The notes under the pieces are model-generated. The model made no database searches and was not told the origin of the DNA. It worked only from the letters and a program-made list of their open reading frames with translations. The position numbers were made by a program, and so were the translations under genes. 64,000 bases of DNA from DASZRZ01 sp963732925 (GTDB taxonomy: Bacteria > Acidobacteriota > Terriglobia > Terriglobales > Acidobacteriaceae): the NCBI GenBank assembly GCA_963732925.1, contig CAVTBJ010000006.1, forward strand, positions 310,001-374,000, written 5' to 3'. Below are positions 36,277 through 45,210 of this stretch, in pieces (the stretch's first letter is position 1; every line of letters begins with the position of its first letter).

Positions 36277-37135
36277 CTATCGGCGGTTGCCGTCCGCAGC
36301 CATAAAGTCGAACGCCCGGCCGATGAACGCCTTGAGGTCCTTGCGGTGCACCACGGCGTCAAGCATGCCATGCTCCAGGAGGAATTCGCTGCGCTGAAAA
36401 CCATCCGGCAGCTTCTGCCGGATGGTCTGCTCGATCACCCGCGGTCCGGCAAACCCGATCAGCGCCCCCGGCTCGGCGATGTTCAGGTCGCCCAGCATGG
36501 CAAAGGACGCGGTCACGCCGCCGGTGGTGGGATCGGTCAGCACCGAGATGTAGGGCACGCGCGCCGCATGCATGCGCGCCAGCGCCGCCGAAATTTTGGC
36601 CATCTGCATCAGGCTGGCCATGCCCTCCATCATGCGGGCCCCGCCCGTGGCGGATACGATGATGAGCGGCAGGCGCTCGCTCGGTGGCACGCTCTACCGC
36701 GCGGGTGATGGTTTCGCCGACAACCGCCCCCATACTTCCGCCGATAAAACTGTACTCCATGCTGCTCACGAGTACCGGACGCCCGTTGAGTTTGCCGCGG
36801 GCGTTGATCACCGCGTCGTTCAGTCCGGTCTGGTTGCGTGCGTTCTTGAGCCGGTCGGAATATTTCTTCAGGTCAGTAAATTTCAGCGGGTCGGTGGAAA
36901 CCAGGTTGCCGTCTTCGGTCTGGTACTCGCCATCGTCCAGCAACTGCGCCAGCCGCGTGCGTGCGTCCAGGCGGAAGTGGCGGTCGCAATGCGGGCACAC
37001 GTTGAGAGCAGCGTCCAGGTCCTTCCGCCAGATGATCTTGCGGCAGTCCTCGCACTTCACCCACAGGCCTTCCGTGTGGACCTTCTTCTCGCCAGAAACA
37101 TCGAGCTGCCCGGATTGTCGCTTGAACCAACTCAT
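36277..37135 (-). CDS. accD: Acetyl-CoA carboxylase carboxyltransferase subunit beta AccD (frameshifted)
   Basis: AccD with AccA transfers carboxyl from biotin to acetyl-CoA in fatty acid synthesis. From the ATG at 37135 (MSWFKRQSGQLD) the protein has the four-cysteine zinc ribbon (CEDC and CPHC near 27-50) and IGGSMGAVVGETITRA. One extra base near 36680 shifts the frame. The remainder (LPLIIVSATGGARMMEGMAS, then LTDPTTGGVTASFAMLGD) is read to 36277. Restored length is about 285 residues, as expected. The gene is normally essential, so the shift is probably a sequence error. Confidence 0.93.
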
Positions 37136-37350
37136 AGAAATGATCGAACTGGGGATTGAGTGATTTCCATCATGGCCGAATTGCTGAATTTCCGAATTGA
37201 GCAGCGGCAAGCAGCCCGCCGCTCGAAGGCAGGTTCCCGCTGATAATTCGAAATCCTTTTCCCCGAACAGATCTCAATTGTTTCCTGCAATTCAGCGGTT
37301 CGGCAATTCCACACTTCGGCAATGACTCAATGCCCTGAAGGCCCGATGAC

Positions 37351-37887
37351 TCAATACTCGATTCCTCGCTGCGCCATGATGCCCTGCTGGTACGCGTGCT
37401 TCACCTCGCGCATCTCCGTCACCGTATCCGCCAGCTCCACAATCGAAGCATGAGCGTTGCGTCCGGTAAGAATCACGTGCACCATCTCCGGTTTGCGCTT
37501 CAAGGCTTCAACGACTTTGGACGCATCCAGCATACCGTAAGTGATGGCGTAATTGATCTCATCCAGAATCACCAAGTCCCAGTCCCCGGAGAGAATCGCC
37601 TTCTCCGCTTCCGTCCAGGCTTCTTCCACCAGGCGGACGTCCTCGGGATCGGTTTCTGCTCCGCCTACCTTCACAAACCCGCGGCCCATCTGCTTCATCA
37701 CGAATTTGTCGCCGAACACCTGCACCGCGTCGAGCTCTCCGTAATGCCATGAGCCTTTCAGGAACTGCAGCATCAGCACCTTCATGCCGTTCCCCACCGC
37801 GCGCAGCGCCGTTCCCATCGCGGCCGTGGTCTTGCCCTTGCCGGGACCGGTGTTCACGATGATCAGACCTTTGCGAACGTCAGCCAT
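37351..37887 (-). CDS. cobO: Cob(I)alamin adenosyltransferase, CobO/BtuR family
   Basis: The 178-residue protein converts cob(I)alamin to adenosylcobalamin. It has the P-loop GPGKGKTTAAMG at 14-25, the family motif LQFLKGSWHYGE and the Walker B region VILDEINYAI. I chose the ATG at 37887, which overlaps the proS stop (TGATG). The frame is open upstream but homology starts at MADVRKG. No cobalamin riboswitch was found, and its promoter must lie upstream of proS. Confidence 0.94.
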   Translation of the reverse strand: MADVRKGLIIVNTGPGKGKTTAAMGTALRAVGNGMKVLMLQFLKGSWHYGELDAVQVFGDKFVMKQMGRGFVKVGGAETDPEDVRLVEEAWTEAEKAILSGDWDLVILDEINYAITYGMLDASKVVEALKRKPEMVHVILTGRNAHASIVELADTVTEMREVKHAYQQGIMAQRGIEY

Positions 37888-39335
37888 CAGTACGCCCTTG
37901 CAAACACTGCCACGCGCTCGGTTTCCCTGCCGGTGTAAACGCATTTCCCCGGCTTGCCCCGGCCGGGATTGTCCAGCGGGAGCACGCGAATCGTCGCGCC
38001 GGTTTCCTCGTGGATCGTTTCTTCATCCTGGCGCGTACCCGCCCAATAGCAGCGCACGAAGCCCTTCTCCACTCCCTGCTTCAGCTCGTCATAATTGGAA
38101 GCGGAAAAGGTGTGCTCTTCGCGAAAGCGCAGGGCGCGGTCGTAGAGCGCCTGCTGAATTTCCGCCAGCAGCGCCTCGATCTTCGGCAGCAGGCCCTCCT
38201 GCGGCAAGAACGACTTGCCTTCGCGTCCGGGCTTGTCGCGACGGGCCACCGCCACTGATCCCTTTTCTACGTCCTTGGGCCCGACCTCGACGCGTACCGG
38301 AATACCCTTCAACTCCCACTCATTGAACTTGTAGCCGGGACTGTACTGGTCGCGGTCATCGAGTCGCAGCCGCAGCTTGCCCTTCCACTCGGCCGCCAGG
38401 CGCTCGGCCACTTCCATCACTTTGGCACGCTCCGCGTCGTTCTTGAAGATAGGGACAATCACCACCTGGGTGGGCGCGAGGCGCGGAGGCAGCACGAGCC
38501 CGTCATCATCCGAGTGCGCCATAATCAGCGCCCCGATCAGCCGCGTGCTCACCCCCCAGCTTGTCGTCCAGGCATGCTGCAACTGGTTGTTCTGGTCGGC
38601 ATAGGTAATGTCGAACGCCTTGGCAAAGTTTTGCCCCAGGTTATGCGACGTTCCTGCCTGCAGCGCGCGGCCATCCTGCATCATGGCCTCAATGGCATAG
38701 GTCCGCAGCGCGCCCGCGAAGCGCTCCTTTTCCGTCTTCTCGCCCTTGAGAACGGGAATTGCCATCTCCTTCTCCACGAAGTCGGCATACACGTCGTTCA
38801 GGATCAGCAGGGTCTCGCGCTCGGCATCCTGCTCATCCACGTGCACCGTGTGGCCCTCCTGCCAGAGGAATTCCGTGGTGCGCAGGAAGGGACGCGTGCG
38901 CATCTCCCAGCGCACCACGTTGGCCCACTGGTTGATGAGCAGTGGGAGATCACGCCAGCTCCGCACCCACTTGGCGTAGAAATAGCCAATGATCGTCTCC
39001 GAGGTCGGCCGGATCACGTAAGGCTCAGCCAGCTTCTCGCCACCGGCATGCGTCACTTCGGCGACTTCGGGAGCGAAGCCCTCGACGTGCTCGGCTTCCT
39101 TCATCAGGAAGCTCTTGGGAATCAGCAGCGGGAAATAGGCATTCTGGTGCCCTGTGGCCTTGATGCGCTCATCCAGGCCGCGCTGAATGGCTTCCCAGAT
39201 CGCATAACCGGTAGGCTTAAAAACGATGCAGCCGCGCACCACCTCGGCATAGTCGGCGAGGTCGGCGCCGCGAACGATATCCAGATACCACTGGGAATAA
39301 TCCTGCGAGCGGGGTGTTATGCCTTCTTTGGCCAT
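37887..39335 (-). CDS. proS: Prolyl-tRNA synthetase, archaeal/eukaryotic-like short type
   Basis: The 482-residue class II synthetase charges tRNA-Pro. It has RPTSETIIGYFYAKWVRSW with the motif 2 region (NVVRWEMRTRPFLRTTEFLW) and motif 3 (HSDDDGLVLPPRLAPTQ). There is no editing insertion between motifs 2 and 3, so it is the short (ProS type 3) form with a C-terminal extension ending in FARAY. It is the first gene of a two-gene unit with cobO. Confidence 0.96.
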   Translation of the reverse strand: MAKEGITPRSQDYSQWYLDIVRGADLADYAEVVRGCIVFKPTGYAIWEAIQRGLDERIKATGHQNAYFPLLIPKSFLMKEAEHVEGFAPEVAEVTHAGGEKLAEPYVIRPTSETIIGYFYAKWVRSWRDLPLLINQWANVVRWEMRTRPFLRTTEFLWQEGHTVHVDEQDAERETLLILNDVYADFVEKEMAIPVLKGEKTEKERFAGALRTYAIEAMMQDGRALQAGTSHNLGQNFAKAFDITYADQNNQLQHAWTTSWGVSTRLIGALIMAHSDDDGLVLPPRLAPTQVVIVPIFKNDAERAKVMEVAERLAAEWKGKLRLRLDDRDQYSPGYKFNEWELKGIPVRVEVGPKDVEKGSVAVARRDKPGREGKSFLPQEGLLPKIEALLAEIQQALYDRALRFREEHTFSASNYDELKQGVEKGFVRCYWAGTRQDEETIHEETGATIRVLPLDNPGRGKPGKCVYTGRETERVAVFARAY

Positions 39336-39503
39336 CGGTTCGGAGGCCCCTCAGGGCGACCGAGCATTGTAAATGCTGGGCTGGATTTGGCCTAACCCCG
39401 CAGGGCAGCATGTGGTCTTTCTCCGACCCTACCCAAGAATCTGCCTCGCGATGGACTTACCCAGTGACTTGTCCCCTCGTGCCCCAGCAGCGATCATCCC
39501 TCC

Positions 39504-40043
39504 ATGACCCATGCGGCCCTGGTTGATTTGGCGGTAAAGTGGCTTCGTGCCCGTTATCGTTGCGGAATTATCTTGTCCGAGCAATCCTGCGCCTCGGGCG
39601 AACAGCCCGACGTGATTGGCTGGAAGAAGAAGTGCCGTTCCGTGCTGGTGGAGTGCAAAGTCTCGCGTGCGGATTTTCTTGTCGACCGCGAAAAACCCTT
39701 CCGTCGCGACCCCGCGCTGGGCATGGGATCGGAACGCTTCTACATGACGCCCTGCGGATTGGCCCGTCCCCAAGAACTGCCCGCGGGCTGGGGCCTGCTG
39801 GAGGTCCGCAATCGCGAAGTTCAAATCGCCATTCGCTGCAGTTCGCGGCGCGACTTGCGCGGCCCGGAAGGCCTGCGCAACGAACTCAACCTGCTGCTGG
39901 CCAGCCTGGCGCGCGTAGAGCTCCGCATCGAGCCCCAGACCATCACTGATTTTCTGAAATGGGAAAACCGCATGGCGCGCTACAACGGCGGCACCTTGCC
40001 GGAGGGATTGGCAGAAAGCAGTAATGCCTATCTCAGCACGTAG
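39504..40043 (+). CDS. Hypothetical PD-(D/E)XK nuclease-like protein
   Basis: The 179-residue protein has the arrangement PDVIGW (Asp36), then VLVECKVSRADF with Glu50 and Lys52. This is the D...ExK catalytic core of the PD-(D/E)XK nuclease superfamily. The segment after it (ADFLVDREKPFRR) fits the helix that follows the core. The C-terminus looks helical (LRNELNLLLASLARVELRIE). It has no restriction-modification partner nearby, so a repair or nucleic-acid-processing role is more likely. Membership rests on the motif alone. Confidence 0.65.
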   Translation: MTHAALVDLAVKWLRARYRCGIILSEQSCASGEQPDVIGWKKKCRSVLVECKVSRADFLVDREKPFRRDPALGMGSERFYMTPCGLARPQELPAGWGLLEVRNREVQIAIRCSSRRDLRGPEGLRNELNLLLASLARVELRIEPQTITDFLKWENRMARYNGGTLPEGLAESSNAYLST

Positions 40044-40057
40044 GCGGGCTAACACGA

Positions 40058-40495
40058 TCAGTGCCCCAGATGGTAGGGATGCTTCTTCAGAATGGTGAAT
40101 GCCCGGTAGACCTGTTCCAGCAGGACAACGCGCGCCAGCTCGTGCGCCAGCGTCATCTTTCCCAGGGATAGCTGGAAGTCTGCCGCCTTCAACGTATCGC
40201 CGCTGAAACCATCAGCCGGACCTACGGCAAACAGCATCGCCTGCGTACCGCGGTCCTGATGGCGCTCCAAAAATTCGGCGAGTTCTTCCGAGTTCAGTTG
40301 TTTCCCGCGTGAGTCCAGTAGAACCACAAACGGCTTAAGGACCGACTTCTCGATCTGTTTCAGCAGCGCGGATTCACCGGCAAGTTCCGACGACTCGGCA
40401 GGCACGAAGCGCCCAATGCGCTTCAGGTATTCCGCGGTCAGCGCCTGAATGGCGGGCTCTCTGGTCTTTCCAATCCATGCTATCCGCAGCTTCAC
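40058..40495 (-). CDS. rlmH: 23S rRNA (pseudouridine1915-N3)-methyltransferase RlmH
   Basis: The 145-residue SPOUT-family enzyme methylates pseudouridine 1915 of 23S rRNA. It starts MKLRIAWIGKTREPAIQ and has LLDSRGKQLNSEELAEFLE, the SAM-knot region FAVGPADGFSG, and the characteristic C-terminal LARVVLLEQVYRAFTILKKH. The final PYHLGH differs slightly from the usual HPYH ending. Confidence 0.95.
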   Translation of the reverse strand: MKLRIAWIGKTREPAIQALTAEYLKRIGRFVPAESSELAGESALLKQIEKSVLKPFVVLLDSRGKQLNSEELAEFLERHQDRGTQAMLFAVGPADGFSGDTLKAADFQLSLGKMTLAHELARVVLLEQVYRAFTILKKHPYHLGH

Positions 40496-40600
40496 AAAAC
40501 CATTCTACGGAACAAAAGCAGCACACAAAGAACTCCCAACGCTCCACGAAGAGAATCTCTAGATTCTTCGTGTACTTCGTGCCCTTGGTGGCGAAGACTT

Positions 40601-41437
40601 CTACCTGATAGCGGTCACCGCGACGAAGCGCGACTCGAAGTTCACCTGCTCGCCATCGTAGTGCTGATGAATGGCCGCCAGGACCTTGGTATCGATCGCC
40701 GAACGGCGCTCGGCGGGGATGCTTTCCAGCAGGGGATAAAAGGGGACAATTGCACTCCGGAAGTAGTCCCACAGCTCTTCCGGCGTGCCGGGCCAGGTCC
40801 ACGGAATAGCTCGCGACTCTTCGCGCACGTCGCGGAAACTGGCGGCGCGCATCGCCAGGGAAAGCGTTCCCGGTTCTGCGAACTTAAACACGGTTGCGCC
40901 CTCAGCAGGCAGTGCGCTCCCGGAAAGCGCTTGCAGAATCGTACCCAGAGTCGTGCTGAAATAGTGCGACTGCTCCATCGGACCCCATGCAAGCAGCACA
41001 ATATGTCCGCCGGGACAAAGCACGCGCCGCATTTCTTCCATGGCTCGTCCCACATCGGAAAAGAACATCACTCCCAGGCGGGAGGTGATCACATCGAAAG
41101 CGGCATCCGGAAAAGGCAGGCTATGCACGTCCGCCTGCTGGAAGCGAACGTTCACCAGATGTCGCTCCTCCGCCCGCTGGCGCGCAGTCTTTAGCGCCTC
41201 CACCGCGGTGTCAATCCCGATCACCTCTCCCAGGGGATCCACCAGCGGAGCCAGGCTCAGGGCGGGTTCACCGGTTCCGGTGGCCACGTCCAGCACTCGC
41301 ATTCCCGGCCGCACATTGGCCAGCTCTACGACGGCTTCGGTGGTGGCGCGCCCCATGGCAGCCGACTGCCGGCGGTAGCGTTGAATGGCCGCCAGCCGCT
41401 GCGGACTCCCCCACGGCGAGGTTACGGAAGAGGACAT
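40601..41437 (-). CDS. Class I SAM-dependent methyltransferase
   Basis: The 278-residue protein has the Rossmann methyltransferase core: motif I VLDVATGTGEPALSL, the acidic loop VIGIDTAVEAL, motif III FQQADVHSLPFPDAAFDV and RRVLCPGGHIVLLAWG. This pattern resembles UbiE/COQ5-like and related small-molecule methyltransferases. The C-terminal part (about 185-278) is helical and variable. The substrate is not predictable. It stands between rlmH and a sigma-54 activator. Confidence 0.88.
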   Translation of the reverse strand: MSSSVTSPWGSPQRLAAIQRYRRQSAAMGRATTEAVVELANVRPGMRVLDVATGTGEPALSLAPLVDPLGEVIGIDTAVEALKTARQRAEERHLVNVRFQQADVHSLPFPDAAFDVITSRLGVMFFSDVGRAMEEMRRVLCPGGHIVLLAWGPMEQSHYFSTTLGTILQALSGSALPAEGATVFKFAEPGTLSLAMRAASFRDVREESRAIPWTWPGTPEELWDYFRSAIVPFYPLLESIPAERRSAIDTKVLAAIHQHYDGEQVNFESRFVAVTAIR

Positions 41438-41509
41438 ATCTCAGGAATTAGAACATACCCAGGTACAACAGCAGGAGTTGCCGTCCGGACTAGTACTCTG
41501 GTAATCGTG

Positions 41510-42541
41510 TCAATCCAGCCCGTACCGTTTTCGTTTCTCCAGCAGGGTCTTGCGGCTGATGCCCAGGATTTCCGCCGCGCGGCTTTTCTTTCCTCGGGTG
41601 TAATCCAGAATCTCGGCAATGTAGGCGCGCTCCAGCTCTTCCAGCGTCCTCTTCTTCGAGCCTCCCGGAAGACCCGCTTCCCGCACATGGAGTGGCAAAT
41701 CATCCAAACCCACCTCAGGCGGAGCCGCCGAGAGGACCACTCGCTCCACCAGGTTGCGCAACTCGCGCACATTGCCGGGATAGGCATAGGCCTCGAGGGC
41801 TACCATGACTTCCTCGCTGAAATGCAGCCGCGCCTTGCCATGGACCCCCGCCAGTTGCCCAAGGAACAGCTCCGCCAGAGGTCGAATGTCTCCGCGACGC
41901 TCGCGCAGTGGCGGCACCGCCACGGGAATCACGTTCAGCCGGTAATACAGGTCTTCGCGGAAGCTGCGGCTGGCCACTGCCTTCTGCAGATCCACGCTGG
42001 TAAGGGCGACGATGCGAGCCTCCAGCTTAAGGGTACGCAGCCCGCCTAGTCGCTCGAAGCTGCGCTCTTCAATCACGCGCAGCAACTTGGCTTGCAAGGG
42101 CGTGCTCAGCGCAGCCACTTCGTCCAGCACCAGGGTTCCCGCCCCGGCAAGTTCCAACCGGCCTGCCTTGACCTGGGTCGCTCCCGTGAACGCCCCTTTT
42201 TCGTAGCCGAACAATTCGCTTTCCACCAGTTCCAGCGGCAGGGTGGCGCAGTCAATTTTGACCAACGGTTCGGCGGCGCGCGGGCCCAGGTAGTGCAGCA
42301 CCGACGCCAGCAGGTCCTTGCCTGCGCCGCTCTCTCCCTGCAGGAGCACCGTGGACCCACTCCCTGCAATGCGTCGCATCTGCTCCAGCAGGTGCTGCGA
42401 TGCGGGATCGGATGCGATCCAACTCGACAGAATCGACTCCCGGCCCTCGGCAACAGCCGCCGAAGCCGATGCGGAGTCCCGCGCAACAAGGACCCTGGAG
42501 ACCGCCTGAGATGACTCCCGACCTGGCTTCTGGCTCTTCAA
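41510..42541 (-). CDS. Sigma-54-interacting transcriptional activator without receiver domain
   Basis: The 343-residue protein consists of a short N-terminal segment (about 1-40), an AAA+ sigma-54 interaction domain and a Fis-type helix-turn-helix. Visible motifs are Walker A GESGAGKD, the sigma-54 contact loop GAFTGA, RLNVIPVAVPPLRERRGDI, YAYPGNVRELRNLVERV and a C-terminal KSRAAEILGISRKTLLEKR. It lacks a receiver, GAF or PAS domain, so it may be controlled by a partner or be constitutive. The target promoters are unknown. Confidence 0.93.
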   Translation of the reverse strand: MKSQKPGRESSQAVSRVLVARDSASASAAVAEGRESILSSWIASDPASQHLLEQMRRIAGSGSTVLLQGESGAGKDLLASVLHYLGPRAAEPLVKIDCATLPLELVESELFGYEKGAFTGATQVKAGRLELAGAGTLVLDEVAALSTPLQAKLLRVIEERSFERLGGLRTLKLEARIVALTSVDLQKAVASRSFREDLYYRLNVIPVAVPPLRERRGDIRPLAELFLGQLAGVHGKARLHFSEEVMVALEAYAYPGNVRELRNLVERVVLSAAPPEVGLDDLPLHVREAGLPGGSKKRTLEELERAYIAEILDYTRGKKSRAAEILGISRKTLLEKRKRYGLD

Positions 42542-42584
42542 AACCTTTAACCGCCCTTGCCTCGCCGGGCAGATTCTCGGCTCT

Positions 42585-43106
42585 TCAGCCTTTTCCGCGC
42601 GTCCGGGTATGCTTCTTAGGCGCCGAGCCGCTCTTTTTTGCAGCAGTCTTTTTCGCGGAAGCCTTGCGACGCGGCGTTACGCTCTTCGGACCGGCGCGCT
42701 TGGCGGGAGCAGCGGCACGGGACCGGCGGGCTGTCCTCTTCTTGCGCAGCTCTTCCGGGCTGAACTGCTTGGCCGACTTCCACAGCCGTTCCAGATTGTA
42801 GAAGTTGCGCGCACGTTGCGAGAACACGTGCACCACGAAGTCCACGTAATCCAGCAGCACCCACTCCCCCTGCTGGTAGCCTTCCACGTGAGTGGGTCTC
42901 GTGCCCTCTTTCCGGAGACGGCGCTCTACTTCGTCGGAGATCGTCTGAATTTGCCGGGAATTCGCTCCCGAGCAGATCACGAAGTAGTCGGTGAATCCCC
43001 CAGCCGCTTTGTCCAGTTCCAGAATGCTGATGTCTTCGGCTTTCTTTTCTTCGCAGGCGACCGCTGCCTCCGACACCTGGCGAATTACATCGCTCGTCTT
43101 AGCCAT
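42585..43106 (-). CDS. rsfS: Ribosomal silencing factor RsfS with basic C-terminal tail
   Basis: RsfS binds ribosomal protein L14 and blocks subunit joining in poor conditions. I chose the ATG at 43106 (MAKTSDVIRQ). The core (about 1-118) has DISILELDKAAGGFTDYFVI, CSGANSRQIQTI and LLDYVDFVVHVFS. A tail of about 55 residues follows, very rich in Lys, Arg and Ala (KKTAAKKSGSAPKKHTRT). It is absent from most RsfS proteins and could add RNA binding. It lies downstream of nadD on the same strand, the usual nadD-rsfS linkage. Confidence 0.93.
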   Translation of the reverse strand: MAKTSDVIRQVSEAAVACEEKKAEDISILELDKAAGGFTDYFVICSGANSRQIQTISDEVERRLRKEGTRPTHVEGYQQGEWVLLDYVDFVVHVFSQRARNFYNLERLWKSAKQFSPEELRKKRTARRSRAAAPAKRAGPKSVTPRRKASAKKTAAKKSGSAPKKHTRTRGKG

Positions 43107-43182
43107 GAATCCTCGGAATCGAGATACCCTACAAAAGCCTTCCTGCGGAATCAAGAGCCGATTCGCCGCTCCGCCCCGGAAG

Positions 43183-43941
43183 TTAGGTCGAATGCTTTCT
43201 CTTGCCGTGGCGAATGCTGACCACCTTGGTTTGCTGCTGCCGGGAAGCCGCCGCAGCAGCTCCCGCTGCCTGCCGGTAGAGACCCATCTTGCGGATGTAC
43301 TCGGCAACCGGCTCGGGAACCAGTTTTCCCAGCGACCGTCCCTTGGCCGCTGCGGAACGCAGCTGTGTAGCGGAAACCTTTTCCCGCACCGCGGGCAACA
43401 GGTGAATCACCGCCCGTCCCAGCGCCAGACCGCCATTCGGGGGCATGGCATTGAAGGAATTGCGAACTGAAGCAGCCGGGCGCAACGATTCCGGCAGGGC
43501 TTCCCCCAGATCGGCCAGGGAGAACCCGGGACGGCTCACCACGATGAACTCAATTTCCCGCAACAGTTCGCCGGCCTTGTACCAGCTCTCAATCTCCAGA
43601 AATGCATCAATGCCGATCAGGAAAAACAGGCGGTCCCGCCGTGGCAGCATCGCCCGGAAGCGGCGCACGGTTTGCAGGGAGTAGTTCGGTGCACGCAGCG
43701 CCCCCGGATTGGGAGCCTCCAGCAGCGAGGGCACAAAGGAAGCATATCCCGCGGTTCCCAAGGCCACCATGGCATAACGATGATGAAACGAGGTGACCGG
43801 GCGGCGCTGTTTGTGCGGGGGCACATCCGCCGGAACGAAATACACTCGCCCCAACTCAAAGCGTTCCTGCGCGGCCCGCGCCACAGCCAGGTGGCCGCGA
43901 TGAATGGGGTCGAACGTGCCCCCAAAGATGGCGATATTCAT
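43183..43941 (-). CDS. nadD: Nicotinate-nucleotide adenylyltransferase NadD
   Basis: NadD transfers AMP to nicotinate mononucleotide in NAD synthesis. The 252-residue protein has the nucleotide-binding start IFGGTFDPIHRGHLAVA and VSATQLRSAAAKG in the place of the usual SSTxIR motif. The C-terminus has an extra region rich in Ala, Gln and Lys (AAGAAAAASRQQQTKVV). It overlaps obgE by four bases (ATGA) and is followed by rsfS. Confidence 0.94.
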   Translation of the reverse strand: MNIAIFGGTFDPIHRGHLAVARAAQERFELGRVYFVPADVPPHKQRRPVTSFHHRYAMVALGTAGYASFVPSLLEAPNPGALRAPNYSLQTVRRFRAMLPRRDRLFFLIGIDAFLEIESWYKAGELLREIEFIVVSRPGFSLADLGEALPESLRPAASVRNSFNAMPPNGGLALGRAVIHLLPAVREKVSATQLRSAAAKGRSLGKLVPEPVAEYIRKMGLYRQAAGAAAAASRQQQTKVVSIRHGKRKHST

Positions 43942-45020
43942 TCCGGAATTGCACCTTCGCTCTGTGCCGGCGCGCCGGATTCGCGGGATTCCGAAGCTGC
44001 GGCTTCGGAGCGGCGAATCTCCTCTACTTTTCGCGCCATCACGCCCTTCAATTCGTCCACGCCTTCGCCGCTTACGGCGGAAATCGCGTAGAACTCCAGC
44101 TTGTGCCTCTTACTATACCGTTTGAGCTTCGCCAGCTTGTCGGGATTGGCGGCATCCATCTTGGATGCCACCACGATCTGCGGCTTTTGCTCTAGCCCGG
44201 CGCCAAACTCCTCCAGTTCACCCCGTACCACCTCATAATCCCTCGTAGGATCGGGACGGCCGCTCGCATCGGATACGTCCACCAGGTGCACCAGCAGCCG
44301 CGTTCGCTCCACGTGCCGCAAAAACTGCGTTCCCAGGCCCGCGCCGTGGGACGCCCCCTCAATCAGACCCGGGATATCAGCGGCCACAAAGCTGACCAGG
44401 TCAGGCTCCTCTCCAACCACCACCACTCCCAGATTCGGCTCCAGGGTAGTGAAGGGATAATCGGCAATCTTCGGCTTGGCCGCCGAGATGCGCGCAATCA
44501 GCGTGGATTTGCCCGCATTGGGATAGCCGACCAGTCCCACGTCTGCCAGCAGCTTCAGTTCCAGCCGCAGGGCGCGCTCCTCGCCGGGACGTCCGGGCTC
44601 GGACTCGCGCGGCGCCTGATGCGTCGAGGTCGCAAAGCGCGCGTTGCCACGCCCACCCCGTCCGCCGCGGGCAATCACCAGGCGTTCATCGGCGCGGGAG
44701 AAATCGTGTACCTTCTCGCCTGTGGCTTCGTCATACACGATTGTGCCAACTGGCACTTTCAGGACAACGTCCTCCCCCTGGCGCCCGGTTCGATCCGAGC
44801 CCTCGCCGTGCCGCCCCCGCTCCGCCTTGTATTCGGGATTAAAACGGAAGTGAATCAGCGTGTTGTGGCGCTCGCTGGACTCCATGATCACGTCGCCGCC
44901 CTTGCCCCCGTCGCCTCCCGAGGGACCCCCACGGGGAACAAAGGCCTCCCGACGGAAGGCGACAATGCCGTTGCCGCCGTCCCCGGCCTTGATCCGGATT
45001 CGCGCTTCATCAATAAACAT
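43938..45020 (-). CDS. obgE: Obg-family GTPase ObgE/CgtA
   Basis: The 360-residue GTPase acts in 50S ribosome assembly and stress control. It has the glycine-rich Obg domain (GGPSGGDGGKGGDVIMESS) at the N-terminus, then the G domain with GYPNAGKSTLIAR, DIPGLIEGASHG and VASKMDAAN. The C-terminal OCT domain is absent. Instead a short charged tail ends the protein. Operon order obgE-nadD-rsfS with tight overlaps suggests joint control of growth functions. Confidence 0.96.
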   Translation of the reverse strand: MFIDEARIRIKAGDGGNGIVAFRREAFVPRGGPSGGDGGKGGDVIMESSERHNTLIHFRFNPEYKAERGRHGEGSDRTGRQGEDVVLKVPVGTIVYDEATGEKVHDFSRADERLVIARGGRGGRGNARFATSTHQAPRESEPGRPGEERALRLELKLLADVGLVGYPNAGKSTLIARISAAKPKIADYPFTTLEPNLGVVVVGEEPDLVSFVAADIPGLIEGASHGAGLGTQFLRHVERTRLLVHLVDVSDASGRPDPTRDYEVVRGELEEFGAGLEQKPQIVVASKMDAANPDKLAKLKRYSKRHKLEFYAISAVSGEGVDELKGVMARKVEEIRRSEAAASESRESGAPAQSEGAIPE

Positions 45021-45210
45021 TGCTGTTGGCCGTCTCCACCCTTACGGACCCAGGAGTTACCAGTCTCACAGGATAGCAGGGGAATCAGGCGGCGGACCGC
45101 CGCAGCCGGCCCGACCTGCCCTGCGGCTTCCCGAAGAAAGGTCCTGCAAGTCGCAGCAGCCATCTATACTGCTTCCGGCAGGATCGAGAAATTTCCGCTT
45201 GGAGGATCGT

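Noticed and set aside
35245..36708. 487-codon plus-strand frame over folC and accD
   Set aside because: Antisense shadow of two recognised genes; composition (His/Arg/Gln rich) is typical of reversed GC-rich coding sequence.
37135..37350. Cobalamin riboswitch near cobO
   Set aside because: cobO is coupled to proS upstream, and this stretch lies downstream of cobO; no B12-box-like sequence was seen.
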